A DNA stretch of 61,711 nucleotides from Sporolactobacillus shoreae (GTDB lineage Bacteria; Bacillota; Bacilli; Bacillales; Sporolactobacillaceae). The translations under genes were made by a program, and so were the position numbers. The notes under the pieces were generated by a model. It made no database searches, was not told the DNA's origin, and saw only the letters and a program-made list of their open reading frames with translations. Every line of letters starts with the position of its first letter. The stretch's first letter is position 1. The stretch covers positions 1 through 61,711 of the forward strand of contig NZ_SRJD01000019.1 of NCBI RefSeq assembly GCF_004684935.1, given 5' to 3'. Positions 52,740 to 61,702 of this stretch are shown here, piece by piece.

Positions 52740-52811
52740 CGGGTTCACCCGTCCGTTCCCTGGCCGGAGCCAGTATTTAATCCATCGGCTACAATGAGCG
52801 GTCTGTCTGAA

Positions 52812-52850
52812 TAGATAAAGAAGCCAAGGCTTATATCAAACTTTGGCTCC
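52812..52850 (-). terminator. Weak terminator after clpC
   Basis: Minus-strand GGAGCCAA / TTGGCTTC form an 8-bp stem (one G-T pair) with a long loop, then CTTTATCT. It is 43 bp after the clpC stop. Confidence 0.5.
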
Positions 52851-52892
52851 TTTATCATTGCTGCATGACTCCGTCAGACCGTTTGTGGCACA

Positions 52893-55340
52893 TCAGGACT
52901 TTGCCACAGCCTCTTCCTTTTTATTGACGACGTAATCACCATCTTTATAGTCAATGACGACGTGCGTTCCTTTTTCAATATTTCCCATGAGCAGCTCTTC
53001 GGATAATTTGTCCTCCACACGCCTCTGGAGTGCTCTGCGAAGCGGTCTCGCACCGTATTCAGGGTCATAGCCTTCCTCCACGATTTGGCCTTTCGCCGCC
53101 TCAGTCAGGTCAATAACGATGCCCTGACTTGACAAACGATTTTTCAGTTGATCAGCCAGCAGCGTGACAATTTCCTGCAGCTGTTCTTTTTTCAATTCGT
53201 GGAAGACAATGATCTCATCGATGCGGTTGAGGAACTCTGGACGAAAGGCACGCTTCAGCTCACTCATCACTTTGTCTTTCATTTCTTTATATTCGCGTCC
53301 TTCGCTGTCCACGGAGAACCCGACGTATTTATTTCGCTTCAATTCGCTCGCGCCCACGTTGGAAGTCATGATAATCGCCGTATTGCGGAAATCAACTGTT
53401 CTTCCCTTTGAATCCGTGAGACGTCCGTCATCAAGCACCTGAAGCAGAATGTTGAACACATCCGGATGCGCTTTTTCGATCTCATCAAACAAAATGACAG
53501 AATAAGGTTTCTGGCGCACCTTTTCGGTCAGCTGACCGCCTTCCTCATGGCCGACATAGCCCGGAGGTGATCCGACAAGCCGCGAAGTAGTATGTTTCTC
53601 CATGTATTCGGACATGTCAATCCTGATGATGGCCTCTTCATCACCGAAAAGCGTTTCAGCAACTGCCCGTGCCAGCTCAGTTTTTCCGACACCAGTAGGC
53701 CCAAGGAAAATAAATGATCCGATGGGTCTCTTAGGATCCTTGAGACCGGCGCGTGCTCTGCGGATCGCATGGGAAATCGCTTTGATCGCTTCGTCCTGCC
53801 CCACAACTCTTTTATGGAGAATGTCCTCCATATGAAGCAAACGCTCGCTTTCTTTCTGTTCCAGACGGACAACAGGAATTCCCGTCCAGTTAGCGACAAC
53901 CTGTGCCACATCATCTGGAAGAACCTGGGTGTTTTCTTTACCCTGCTTTTCTTTCCAGTCTTTTTCACATACATCTACTTGTTCTTTCAGTTTCTGTTCG
54001 CTATCGCGAAGCGAAGCCGCCTTCTCAAATTCCTGGCTCTGAACCGCGGCGTCTTTTTCCTTTTTCACCGTTTCTAGCTTCTGCTCCAGCTCTTTGAGAT
54101 TTGGCGGAGCCGTGTACGAACGCAGCCGGACTTTAGAAGAAGCCTCATCGATCAGATCGATCGCTTTATCCGGGAGAAAGCGATCGGAAATATACCTATC
54201 TGACAACTGAACTGCGGATTCTATGGCCTCATCTGTAATTTTCACCCGATGATGCGCCTCATACCGATCACGCAGCCCTTTCAGAATCTGGATAGACTCA
54301 TCTTTTGTGGGCTCTTTTACTTTAATCGGCTGGAAGCGACGTTCAAGAGCGGCATCTTTTTCAATGTATTTACGATATTCATCAAGTGTCGTCGCGCCGA
54401 TACACTGCAACTCGCCACGGGAAAGTGACGGCTTAAGAATATTTGAAGCGTCAATTGCACCTTCTGCGCCACCGGCCCCGATCAGTGTATGAAGTTCATC
54501 AATGAAAAGGATAATATTTCCCGCCTGGCGGATCTCATCCATCACTTTTTTCAGCCGGTCTTCAAATTCACCGCGATATTTCGTCCCGGCGACGACCGTA
54601 CCCATATCAAGAGTCATGACACGTTTATCGCGCAGAATCTCTGGAACTTCATTATTAATGATTTCCTGTGCCAACCCTTCGGCTACTGCTGTCTTTCCGA
54701 CACCCGGTTCACCGATCAGAACCGGATTATTTTTTGTACGACGACTGAGTACTTCAATCACCCGTTCAATTTCCTTGCTTCTACCAATCACAGGATCAAG
54801 ACTTCCTTCTCCTGCCATCGCTGTCAAATCGCGGGCGAGGCTGTCAAGAGTCGGCGTATTGGCATGAGCCGTATTTCTTCCCTGCACTCCTCCGGCAGTC
54901 GCTTCATGGCTTCCAAGCAGCTGAAGCACCTGCTGTCTTGCTTTATTCAGGCTGACGCCCAAGTTGTTCAGCACTCGGGCGGCAACACCCTCCCCTTCGC
55001 GAATCAATCCGAGCAGGATGTGCTCGGTCCCGACATAGGAGTGGCCAATTTTTCTCGCCTCATCCATAGACAATTCAATCACCCGTTTTGCTCGGGGTGT
55101 ATAGTGAGGGGTCTGAACCGTTTCAGTTCCCCGGCCGATCAGCGCTTCAACTTCCTTTTGAATTTTTTCCGGACTCAAGTTCAGCGCGAGAAGGGCTTTT
55201 GCCGCAATTCCGTCCCCTTCCCGGACAAGTCCGAGTAAAATATGTTCTGTTCCAATATTATTGTGGCCCAGCCTCATGGCCTCTTCCTGAGAAAGTGCAA
55301 GCACTTTTTGAGCCCGTTCTGTAAATCGTCCAAACATCAT
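52893..55340 (-). CDS. clpC: Hsp100 unfoldase ClpC
   Basis: 815 residues: duplicated Clp N-domain (1-145), first AAA+ module with GEPGVGKT (210-217), a middle UVR-type domain (about 425-460, [20 protein letters not shown]) that binds adaptors, and a second AAA+ module with [10 protein letters not shown]; the ClpP-contact loop ([10 protein letters not shown]) is present. It unfolds proteins for ClpP with adaptors such as MecA; McsB, the usual arginine-kinase adaptor, is not encoded beside it here. AAAGGAGGCC precedes the ATG. It has its own promoter at 55514-55542. Confidence 0.98.
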   Translation of the reverse strand: MMFGRFTERAQKVLALSQEEAMRLGHNNIGTEHILLGLVREGDGIAAKALLALNLSPEKIQKEVEALIGRGTETVQTPHYTPRAKRVIELSMDEARKIGHSYVGTEHILLGLIREGEGVAARVLNNLGVSLNKARQQVLQLLGSHEATAGGVQGRNTAHANTPTLDSLARDLTAMAGEGSLDPVIGRSKEIERVIEVLSRRTKNNPVLIGEPGVGKTAVAEGLAQEIINNEVPEILRDKRVMTLDMGTVVAGTKYRGEFEDRLKKVMDEIRQAGNIILFIDELHTLIGAGGAEGAIDASNILKPSLSRGELQCIGATTLDEYRKYIEKDAALERRFQPIKVKEPTKDESIQILKGLRDRYEAHHRVKITDEAIESAVQLSDRYISDRFLPDKAIDLIDEASSKVRLRSYTAPPNLKELEQKLETVKKEKDAAVQSQEFEKAASLRDSEQKLKEQVDVCEKDWKEKQGKENTQVLPDDVAQVVANWTGIPVVRLEQKESERLLHMEDILHKRVVGQDEAIKAISHAIRRARAGLKDPKRPIGSFIFLGPTGVGKTELARAVAETLFGDEEAIIRIDMSEYMEKHTTSRLVGSPPGYVGHEEGGQLTEKVRQKPYSVILFDEIEKAHPDVFNILLQVLDDGRLTDSKGRTVDFRNTAIIMTSNVGASELKRNKYVGFSVDSEGREYKEMKDKVMSELKRAFRPEFLNRIDEIIVFHELKKEQLQEIVTLLADQLKNRLSSQGIVIDLTEAAKGQIVEEGYDPEYGARPLRRALQRRVEDKLSEELLMGNIEKGTHVVIDYKDGDYVVNKKEEAVAKS

Positions 55341-55513
55341 AATTGTGGCCTCCTTTTGTCGCTTTCTCTCTTCACACAGGCCTTTCGAAAAAGACGTTCT
55401 TCCGCATCAATGGCTTAATGGATAAACATTCTCCAACCGAATGCCTCACAGCCGACTTTCAGGGAACCGTTCAATCTCCAGAAAAATTGATTCATCTTAT
55501 CCCTGTTCAGTCT

Positions 55514-55542
55514 ATTGTAGAGAACCTTCTGAAAATCTTCAA
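55514..55542 (-). promoter_or_regulatory. Sigma-A promoter of clpC
   Basis: Minus-strand TTGAAG (55537-55542), 17 bases, TACAAT (55514-55519), giving a leader of about 165 nt. No CtsR heptad repeat is visible near it. The part of the gap between this promoter and the ctsR terminator (55543-55727) shows no recognisable mcsA or mcsB remnant. Confidence 0.6.
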
Positions 55543-55727
55543 CTTTTACAGCTTGTGCCGTTCAAAAAGAAAAAAGTATTCAGCCGGATCGTGGCTAGAT
55601 TTTATCGTGGTCGGATCTTATTAAGTAAAGGGAATGTGAGCCCTATGTCGACAACATCGCATGCTTATTACTTCGCCGTATGCCCCATTATTTCCTCTTT
55701 ATTCATCTGACAAAAAGATGTGCCTTC

Positions 55728-55757
55728 AAAAACCCAGCTGCAAGAAATAACAGTGGG
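55728..55757 (-). terminator. Terminator after ctsR
   Basis: Minus-strand CCCACTG pairs with CAG-C-TGGG (one bulge), followed by T5, starting at the base after the ctsR stop codon. It should separate ctsR from clpC. Confidence 0.7.
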
Positions 55758-56216
55758 TCAGCGTGTATAGGTGAGTGACTGAAGCATGGCTTTTAAAATA
55801 TTCGCACGCATGACATCTCTTACAGGTATATCAACGTCGAGGACACTATGATCAATCGCGCTGAGCATTAGTCTGGCCTCCCTTTCATTGATGACCTCCT
55901 CCTCAAGTAAATGAATAATAATGGAGTCGGCCATATTCTCTGTGAGCCTGTAGTCAATCAGATTGATCATCTCGTCGATTAAATCGGCATCCGTGACTGG
56001 CTGAACCTTGACAACCTGGATATACCCGCCGCCGCCCCTTTTACTTTCGACAACATAACCTCTTTCAATGGAAAAGCGTGTTTTCAGTACATAATTAATC
56101 TGTGACGGCACACACTGAAACTTTTCGGCAAGCTCACTTCTCTTCAGTCTGATGTTGTCACTCGAATTTAGTATTTCCTTTATATATTTTTCAATAATGT
56201 CAGATATGTTCCTCAT
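55758..56216 (-). CDS. ctsR: Heat-shock repressor CtsR
   Basis: 152 residues. The N-terminal winged helix contains QCVPSQINYVLKTRFSIERG and the heat-sensing wing glycines KRGGGGYI, including the arginine that McsB phosphorylates in other species. CtsR represses clp genes by binding a heptad repeat, present here upstream of ctsR itself. A terminator follows directly, so it is probably monocistronic; normally mcsA, mcsB and clpC follow in one operon. Confidence 0.97.
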   Translation of the reverse strand: MRNISDIIEKYIKEILNSSDNIRLKRSELAEKFQCVPSQINYVLKTRFSIERGYVVESKRGGGGYIQVVKVQPVTDADLIDEMINLIDYRLTENMADSIIIHLLEEEVINEREARLMLSAIDHSVLDVDIPVRDVMRANILKAMLQSLTYTR

Positions 56217-56236
56217 CGGGGCATCTCCTCCCTGAC

Positions 56237-56253
56237 TTTGACTAACTTTGACT
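56237..56253 (-). promoter_or_regulatory. CtsR operator
   Basis: The direct repeat AGTCAAA-GTT-AGTCAAA fits the CtsR consensus (RGTCAAA-nan-RGTCAAA) with one spacer mismatch. It lies between the -10 box of the ctsR promoter and the start codon, as expected for autorepression. Confidence 0.85.
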
Positions 56254-56261
56254 ATACTTCA

Positions 56262-56290
56262 ATTATGACTGAGTTTTGCTAATTAATCAA
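56262..56290 (-). promoter_or_regulatory. Sigma-A promoter of ctsR
   Basis: Minus-strand TTGATT (56285-56290), 17 bases, CATAAT (56262-56267), directly upstream of the CtsR operator. Confidence 0.6.
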
Positions 56291-56528
56291 CCACCCCGCG
56301 ATGAAACCGTGCTCGCCAAGCAACAGTCCCTTTGTTCCGCATGCTGCCGATTGGATGGAAGCTATATTTCACCATCTCCGTATACACCCATTTATTTTTG
56401 AAACCTCCACCGGATTTTCTTTTTTGGTCAGGATTCCATCTGTTGAGCACTTTATTCGGACATGTGGGGGTCATGTCAGGTATCCCGTACCCGCCCGCAC
56501 TTTTCGCCTTCGTAAAAATAAGTTTGGT
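56291..56528. other. Intergenic stretch with no recognised feature
   Basis: Between the ctsR promoter and the gatD terminator there is about 240 bp with only short overlapping open frames on both strands. None has a convincing ribosome site or known similarity. Nothing further is seen. Confidence 0.5.
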
Positions 56529-56562
56529 AAAAAAAAGACAGGCGGCTGTGCCTGCCTGTCCG
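56529..56562 (-). terminator. Terminator of murT-gatD
   Basis: Minus-strand GACAGGC ... GCCTGTC with an inner AGGC/GCC pairing, followed by T8. It is 36 bp after the gatD stop. Confidence 0.88.
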
Positions 56563-56597
56563 TTAAATCATGAATTGTCTTTTTTACCGCTTATCAA

Positions 56598-57335
56598 TCA
56601 TACGAGCGTGAGACGTCTCCAGACCGCTTTCTTTGCTTCATTTTCCGATCTGTCCGTAAGCACAGTGAGCGTTCCGTTCGCGTACTTCTTTTCCAACGCT
56701 TTGCTGATTAAAAAGTCAGCAATTTGAGGATTTTTTGACAGGAAAGGACCGTGCATGTAAGTTCCGATCAGATTTTTATACACCAACCCCTCTTTTCTGT
56801 CCGTTCTGTTGTTGCCTGATCCCTTGATAACCCTTCCCAATACAGGATAGTGATGAAAGGTTTCGCCGGAATGATTCTCAAAGCCCGCTATTTTACCAAA
56901 TGTTTTCGATTCCACGAGTATATTTCCAATCATTCGGCTATTTTGCTCAAAATTGGCTATTGTATATAAGTCAAGGATACCCAATCCGTTCAATCTGTTT
57001 CCCCTGACATCCTGATAGTATTTTCCTAAAAATTGATACCCGCCGCAGATTGTCAGGCACGGCGTTCCCTTCTCGATAACTGCCTTGAAGTCATCCTTGA
57101 TTAATTTCAGCTGCATCGTACAGAGGCTCTGTTCGCGATCCGATCCCCCTCCCAGAAAAATCATGTCCGCATCGTTCAGATCGACATCATCCTTACGTGT
57201 TATTTCATTGACCTGAACGATTTCCAGAGTGATATTTCTCCACTCACACCTTTTTTTCAAAACCGTCACGTTGCCATCATCGCCATACAAATTCAGTTTA
57301 TCTTCAAAAAGATGGTAGAGTTTTAATGTTTGCAT
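56598..57335 (-). CDS. gatD: Lipid II glutaminyl amidotransferase subunit GatD
   Basis: 245 residues of the class I glutamine amidotransferase fold (CobB/CobQ-like). The nucleophile is Cys97 (LTICGGYQFLG) and the catalytic His195 is in GTYMHGPFL. With MurT it amidates the alpha-carboxyl of D-Glu in lipid II to D-isoglutamine, using ammonia from glutamine. It is 5 bp after murT and ends at a strong terminator. Length matches Staphylococcus aureus GatD (about 243). Confidence 0.94.
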   Translation of the reverse strand: MQTLKLYHLFEDKLNLYGDDGNVTVLKKRCEWRNITLEIVQVNEITRKDDVDLNDADMIFLGGGSDREQSLCTMQLKLIKDDFKAVIEKGTPCLTICGGYQFLGKYYQDVRGNRLNGLGILDLYTIANFEQNSRMIGNILVESKTFGKIAGFENHSGETFHHYPVLGRVIKGSGNNRTDRKEGLVYKNLIGTYMHGPFLSKNPQIADFLISKALEKKYANGTLTVLTDRSENEAKKAVWRRLTLV

Positions 57336-57340
57336 GACGT

Positions 57341-58741
57341 TTACCTTTCTTCCTGGTTTTCTTTGGCAGATTTATTGACCAAATAATTGTTCACTGAATT
57401 GAGAGCAGTGTAATTCGGTAAGTAATAGGTTTTTGTAAAATGGACAAGAGAAAAGTCCATTGCCTTCCCAATTTCGGGGACCACCTTGATTTTATTCGGG
57501 TCTATATCCGCATATTTCAGACGGTTTGCCATTTCCCATGCCCTTCGGCCGCTGCAGAGAAAATTGGAAATGCTCGATTGGGCCAGTCTTTCAAAATCAA
57601 CATCCCAGATCCAGGAAACGTCGTTCCCATCAGCCGTCAGATCATTCAGAAAAAAAACGACACTTTTATTCTGGGGATCATAATTAATCTCCCCGATAGC
57701 CACATCGGCACTGGCCGGATTTTTGATCAGGTTGACGATTCGGTCCGTTCCGTTGTAATGATAGATCGTCATTCTCCCGTTTTTCAGCTTGTAATTTTCG
57801 AGTCCCCCAAAGATCGCCTCATTCGGCAGGTTCAGTTCTTTTGCGACTGAAACAGCCGATAACGCATTGTACAAATTGTGCACCCCGAAAAGGCTTAGCT
57901 GATAATCCGATGTCCTTTCGTTCGGACTCGAACCAGTCCCGGCCTCGTCCTGTTGCTTTTCTGTAACCTGAAAAAGAAATCCCTTATTGTTTCTCTGAAT
58001 TTTTTTAATCTCGTAATCTGGGATCTGTCTTTTAAAACCGCAATGTTCACATGTATAATAGCCTAACTGACTATAAAACATCGCTTCATACATCAGCTTT
58101 GATCCGCAGTTTGGGCAGTAAAGGGATTCCCTCACACTTGTTTTTTCAAAGTGGTAAGCGTTTTTGCTGATTCCGAAATATATTTTTTTATTCTTAAGGT
58201 CTGAGAATCGGGCGACAAATGGATCGTCTGTATTCAGGATCAGTCGGGCATCTGTTGCTGCGATCGCTTCATGCATTTTATTAATCAGGATGTCAATTTC
58301 ACCGTACCGATCCAATTGATCTCTGAAGAAATTGTTGATCACGATCACGACCGGATGTACTTCTTTAAGCAATGGCACGATGGTCGCCTCATCACATTCA
58401 ATCACTGCCCATTCCTTTGTCCGTGATTTTTTAAGCTCCTGTGCCTTCTCGACATAGATCTGGGTGATGCCGTTGATCAGGTTATTTCCACTCGTATTAT
58501 TGATCACAGGCAGACCCCCCCGCCCCAGAATTGCGGAGATCAGATTAGAAGTTGTCGTCTTTCCATTTGTTCCGGTAATGATGATCGTGTTGGTCCTTTT
58601 CGCCAGATTCCGCAGGATATCTCCGTCCAATATCCGTGCGAGCTTTCCCGGCATGCTTTCCCCTCTTCCTTTGCCTGTTGCCCTGATGATGCGCTTAATA
58701 AGCTTCACAGACCAGATGGAAAATAGTTCATTTACACGCAT
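57341..58741 (-). CDS. murT: Lipid II isoglutaminyl synthase subunit MurT
   Basis: 466 residues: Mur-ligase ATPase with P-loop GTNGKTTT (57-64), a four-cysteine zinc ribbon inserted in the middle domain (CPNCGSKL ... CEHCGF, about 208-236) and a C-terminal DUF1727 domain that holds GatD. The MurT-GatD pair lowers negative charge of peptidoglycan and aids cross-linking in Gram-positives. ATG follows AAAGGAGAAAAAG. It is divergent from the flippase gene at 58991. Confidence 0.94.
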   Translation of the reverse strand: MRVNELFSIWSVKLIKRIIRATGKGRGESMPGKLARILDGDILRNLAKRTNTIIITGTNGKTTTSNLISAILGRGGLPVINNTSGNNLINGITQIYVEKAQELKKSRTKEWAVIECDEATIVPLLKEVHPVVIVINNFFRDQLDRYGEIDILINKMHEAIAATDARLILNTDDPFVARFSDLKNKKIYFGISKNAYHFEKTSVRESLYCPNCGSKLMYEAMFYSQLGYYTCEHCGFKRQIPDYEIKKIQRNNKGFLFQVTEKQQDEAGTGSSPNERTSDYQLSLFGVHNLYNALSAVSVAKELNLPNEAIFGGLENYKLKNGRMTIYHYNGTDRIVNLIKNPASADVAIGEINYDPQNKSVVFFLNDLTADGNDVSWIWDVDFERLAQSSISNFLCSGRRAWEMANRLKYADIDPNKIKVVPEIGKAMDFSLVHFTKTYYLPNYTALNSVNNYLVNKSAKENQEER

Positions 58742-58990
58742 TCGTCTTTTTCTCCTTTAATTTTTACCGCGTTATCCATCCGGGCGAAGTGTCGAAAAAT
58801 GAAAAATTCTAAAAAACATCGGCACAGATTTTCTCTTTTAAATGACATTATTCATTTTACAATAATTATTTTATAATAAATATTTTATAATAGGTGTAAT
58901 ATTAATAATTTCTAATACTTTTTTCGGCTTTTTTAATGATCGGACATCTTCATATAGTAAAATATTAATATCACTACAGGAGCAAGATTT
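58742..58990. other. AT-rich divergent intergenic region with direct repeats
   Basis: The gap between murT and the flippase gene is extremely AT-rich (58850-58925). ATTTTATAATA occurs twice 14 bp apart (58868-58878 and 58882-58892). It must hold the promoters of both genes, but no pair of boxes stands out from the AT background. Confidence 0.5.
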
Positions 58991-60598
58991 ATGAGCACAT
59001 CAAAAATGATCCGGGGTACGATGATTCTTACCATTGCCGCTGTTATTTCCCGTCTGATGGGTGTTTTATTCATCATTCCTTTCTACTGGCTGACTGGAGA
59101 AGACGGAGCCTATTTATACGCCAATGCCTATACGATCTATGTTATTATGTTGAGTATTTCAACTCTGGGATTGCCTCTTGCGGTATCCAAATTTATTTCC
59201 AAATACAATGCTTTGGGTGAGTATGAATCAGGGAGAAGGCTGCTGAAGTCAGGCATCATAGTCATGCTGATCACCGGGGTCACGGGCTTCTTATTTCTTT
59301 TCCTCAGTGCTCCGGCGCTGGCGGGAGCTTATGGCATTCCAGCGGAAAATTTTGAAAATGTTGTCCTAATGACGCGTGTCGTTAGCATTGCAATCATGAT
59401 TGTTCCCTTGCTTAGCCTGCTGCGCGGCTACTTCCAGGGATTTCAGTCGATGGGGCCGACCGCCGTTTCCCAGGTTGTCGAACAGGTTATGCGGATCACC
59501 TTTATTTTGGCTAGTTCTTTTCTTGTCATGAGGGTATTTAACGGTTCCGTTGTCACTGCGGCAGCACTCGCCACTTTTGCAGCATTTATCGGAGCCGTGG
59601 CAGGTCTGTACGTGATGTTGCGCTACTGGGTGCTGAGGCACAGGAAGATAACGGAGATGACAAAAGAAGCTCACGTGCATGGGAGCTACCGGATGCCCTT
59701 CCGGACGATGTATAAGGAACTTCTGACGTATGCTGTTCCCTTTGTCGCCGTCGGCATCGCGATGCAGGCTTATGAGCTGGTCGACCAGATGATGGCCGCG
59801 CACTTCCTTCCCTATAGTTATCGGGCCAAAATCACGATTATCGGCGACCTGACGATGAACGATCAGAAACTGGTATTAATCCCAGTGACACTGGCTACAT
59901 CACTGGCGATCAGCGCTGTTCCCGCAATTATTGCTTCTTTTGCGAAAAATGATCAGAATGATGTCCATGAGAAGATCACTCAGGCGTTTAAACTCGTCCT
60001 ATTCCTGACTGCTCCCGCTGCTGTCGGGCTCTCCATGCTCGGCTATATGGTGCACGGCTTTCTTTATACGACAGAGCCCGATCTGCTGGCAATCGGCGGT
60101 CGCATCCTGCGCTGGTATGCGCCGACAGCTCTCCTGTTCGCTTTGTTTCAGGTCGGCGCGTCCATCCTGCAGGGAATCAACCGTCAGATGATCACACTGT
60201 CCGCGCTTATCGCCGGTATCCTTTTGAAAATCTGTCTCAATCCAGTTTTCATGGGACTGTTCGGAATGGTCGGGCCGATTATTGCCACAGATATCGGCTA
60301 TCTGACTTCGATCGTGACGATATTCATCGCCATTCGTAAAGCAACGAATTATCCATTCTCGCTGCTTGGCCGGCAGGTTCTCCACATTGCACTCTGTACG
60401 GGTGTTATGGCGCTTGCTATCAAAATCATATTTATGATGACCGGCGGCTATTTTCCGTCCGGGAGGATTCCGGCACTGCTCGTCACTATTCTGGCTGTTC
60501 TGGTCGGCGCTGCTATCTATCTTTCTTTGATAAAATTGACGGGGCGGCTGCACCACGCAGTCAGGAGCTCATATCTGAAATCACACAAACGAAGCTAA
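58991..60598 (+). CDS. MurJ/YtgP-type lipid II flippase (MVF/polysaccharide exporter family)
   Basis: 535 residues with about 14 predicted membrane helices. The sequence follows B. subtilis YtgP (a MurJ) more than SpoVB: MIRGTMILTIAAVISRLMGV at the start, LRGYFQGFQSMGPTAVSQVVEQ in the middle and ASILQGINRQ later. It should flip lipid-linked peptidoglycan precursor across the membrane, which fits its position beside the lipid II-modifying MurT-GatD. AGGAGC precedes the ATG. SpoVB-like stage-specific export cannot be excluded. Confidence 0.85.
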   Translation: MSTSKMIRGTMILTIAAVISRLMGVLFIIPFYWLTGEDGAYLYANAYTIYVIMLSISTLGLPLAVSKFISKYNALGEYESGRRLLKSGIIVMLITGVTGFLFLFLSAPALAGAYGIPAENFENVVLMTRVVSIAIMIVPLLSLLRGYFQGFQSMGPTAVSQVVEQVMRITFILASSFLVMRVFNGSVVTAAALATFAAFIGAVAGLYVMLRYWVLRHRKITEMTKEAHVHGSYRMPFRTMYKELLTYAVPFVAVGIAMQAYELVDQMMAAHFLPYSYRAKITIIGDLTMNDQKLVLIPVTLATSLAISAVPAIIASFAKNDQNDVHEKITQAFKLVLFLTAPAAVGLSMLGYMVHGFLYTTEPDLLAIGGRILRWYAPTALLFALFQVGASILQGINRQMITLSALIAGILLKICLNPVFMGLFGMVGPIIATDIGYLTSIVTIFIAIRKATNYPFSLLGRQVLHIALCTGVMALAIKIIFMMTGGYFPSGRIPALLVTILAVLVGAAIYLSLIKLTGRLHHAVRSSYLKSHKRS

Positions 60599-60747
60599 AG
60601 AAACAGCATTGCGGCTCATGGTTTCTGACAAACCGCTTATGAGGGAGAAAGCGTCTACAGCCGGATGGGCCTTGTCTGAGAGTACCGGGATTTTGCTAGG
60701 ACCTAATTTTCATTTGTCGACCTACCAGTAAGCAGCACAAAATATAA
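60599..60747. other. Unassigned 150-bp intergenic sequence
   Basis: Downstream of the flippase gene is a mixed-composition stretch with a weak hairpin (CTCAT...GGTTT/AAACC...ATGAG, about 60615-60644). It is not clearly a riboswitch, gene or terminator. No open frame with a ribosome site was found. Confidence 0.4.
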
Positions 60748-60790
60748 AATAGCGGTGCTTTTGCCACTTCGGCAAAAGCACCGCTATTAA
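60743..60790. terminator. Strong terminator of the rRNA-tRNA operon
   Basis: AATAGCGGTGCTTTTGCC and GGCAAAAGCACCGCTATT form a perfect 18-bp stem around ACTTC. On the minus strand it is followed by TTATATTTT, ending the 5S-tRNA transcript; it may also stop plus-strand transcripts from the flippase gene. Confidence 0.9.
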
Positions 60791-60853
60791 TTTTCCTGCA
60801 TACCCCTTACGACTGGCCATTTCAGGCCATTGACCCGGAGCAGCAGCTGCCAG

Positions 60854-60926
60854 TGGAGCCTAGGAGGATCGAACTCCTGACCTCCTGCGTGCAAAGCAGG
60901 CGCTCTCCCAGCTGAGCTAAGGCCCC
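60854..60926 (-). tRNA. tRNA-Ala (anticodon TGC)
   Basis: A complete 73-nt cloverleaf. The anticodon loop is CTTTGCACG. Acceptor stem GGGGCCT/AGGCTCC contains the G3-U70 pair that identifies tRNA-Ala. CCA is not encoded. It is the last tRNA of the cluster before the terminator. Confidence 0.97.
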
Positions 60927-60950
60927 ATTGAAAATATAAATAAAAAATGA

Positions 60951-61024
60951 TCGGGAAGACAGGATTTGAACCTGCGACCCCCACGTCCCGAACGTGGTGC
61001 TCTACCAAGCTGAGCCACTTCCCG
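60951..61024 (-). tRNA. tRNA-Pro (anticodon CGG)
   Basis: A 74-nt cloverleaf with acceptor stem CGGGAAG/CTTCCCG including C1-G72, typical of tRNA-Pro. The anticodon stem-loop is CCACG TTCGGGA CGTGG, so the anticodon is CGG, which reads only CCG. The homologous gene in B. subtilis clusters has TGG. CCA is not encoded. Confidence 0.95.
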
Positions 61025-61027
61025 ATA

Positions 61028-61104
<77 letters not shown>

Positions 61105-61121
61105 AAAAAAAACAGAAAAAG

Positions 61122-61210
61122 TGGTGCCGAGGGCCGGACTCGAACCGGCACGGTAGTCACCTACCGCAGGATTTTAAGTCCTGTGCGTCTGCCAATTTCG
61201 CCACCCCGGC
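61122..61210 (-). tRNA. tRNA-Leu (anticodon TAA)
   Basis: An 89-nt class II tRNA with a long variable arm; anticodon stem-loop CAGGA CTTAAAA TCCTG. The 3' CCA is encoded. It reads UUA/UUG. Confidence 0.96.
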
Positions 61211-61222
61211 ACAGCACAAAAA

Positions 61223-61297
61223 TGGAGCGGAAGACGGGATTCGAACCCGCGACCCCCACCATGGCAAGGTGATGTTCTACCACTGAACTACTTCCGC
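61223..61297 (-). tRNA. tRNA-Gly (anticodon GCC)
   Basis: Complete cloverleaf; acceptor GCGGAAG/CTTCCGC, discriminator T, anticodon stem-loop TCACC TTGCCAT GGTGG. The 3' CCA is encoded. Confidence 0.96.
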
Positions 61298-61331
61298 ATA
61301 ATAATGATTCTGGCTCATTATTAATAACAAA

Positions 61332-61406
61332 TGGTGAGCCACGAAGGATTTGAACCTTCGACCCTCTGATTAAAAGTCAGATGCTCTACCCCTGAGCTAG
61401 TGGCTC
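61332..61406 (-). tRNA. tRNA-Lys (anticodon TTT)
   Basis: Complete cloverleaf; acceptor GAGCCAC/GTGGCTC, anticodon stem-loop TCTGA CTTTTAA TCAGA. The 3' CCA is encoded. Confidence 0.96.
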
Positions 61407-61425
61407 ATACCTCTGTAAAGAGGAG

Positions 61426-61498
61426 TGCCGGTCAGAGGACTTGAACCCCCAACCTACTGATTACGATTCAGTTGCTCTACCAATTGAGCTAGACCGGC
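61426..61498 (-). tRNA. tRNA-Thr (anticodon CGT)
   Basis: A 73-nt cloverleaf; acceptor GCCGGTC/GACCGGC. The anticodon stem-loop is ACTGA ATCGTAA TCAGT, giving CGT, which reads only ACG. The matching gene in B. subtilis clusters has TGT. CCA is not encoded. Confidence 0.95.
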
Positions 61499-61505
61499 AT
61501 GAAAA

Positions 61506-61578
61506 TGGAGGATATAGGGCTCGAACCTATGACCCTCTGCTTGTAAGGCAGACGCTCTCCCAGCTGAGCTAATCCTCC
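61506..61578 (-). tRNA. tRNA-Val (anticodon TAC)
   Basis: A 73-nt cloverleaf; acceptor GGAGGAT/ATCCTCC, anticodon stem-loop TCTGC CTTACAA GCAGA. CCA is not encoded. First tRNA after the 5S gene, only 5 bp away. Confidence 0.96.
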
Positions 61579-61583
61579 ACAAT

Positions 61584-61702
61584 CGCCTGGCAGTGACCTA
61601 CTCTCACAGGGGGACAGCCCCCAACTACCATCGGCACAGAAGAGCTTAACGGCCGTGTTCGGGATGGGAACGGGTGTGACCTCTTCGCTATGACCGCCAG
61701 AC
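61584..61702 (-). rRNA. rrf: 5S ribosomal RNA
   Basis: The reverse complement begins GTCTGGCGGTCATAGCGAAG and ends CACTGCCAGGCG, with the conserved CCGAACACGGCCGTTAAGC-like core, about 118 nt. The 23S gene must lie just beyond the right edge. The order 5S-Val-Thr-Lys then matches a B. subtilis rrn-tRNA cluster. Confidence 0.97.

Noticed and set aside
55441-55710. Plus-strand open frames in the ctsR-clpC gap
   Set aside because: No ribosome-binding site and no recognisable similarity; they overlap the clpC promoter.
58850-58925. AT-rich repeats as a replication origin
   Set aside because: No DnaA boxes and no dnaA/dnaN nearby; it is better explained as a divergent promoter region.
60787-61008. 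73-codon open frame on the minus strand
   Set aside because: It lies across the tRNA-Ala and tRNA-Pro genes and the terminator; it is an artefact of tRNA sequence.
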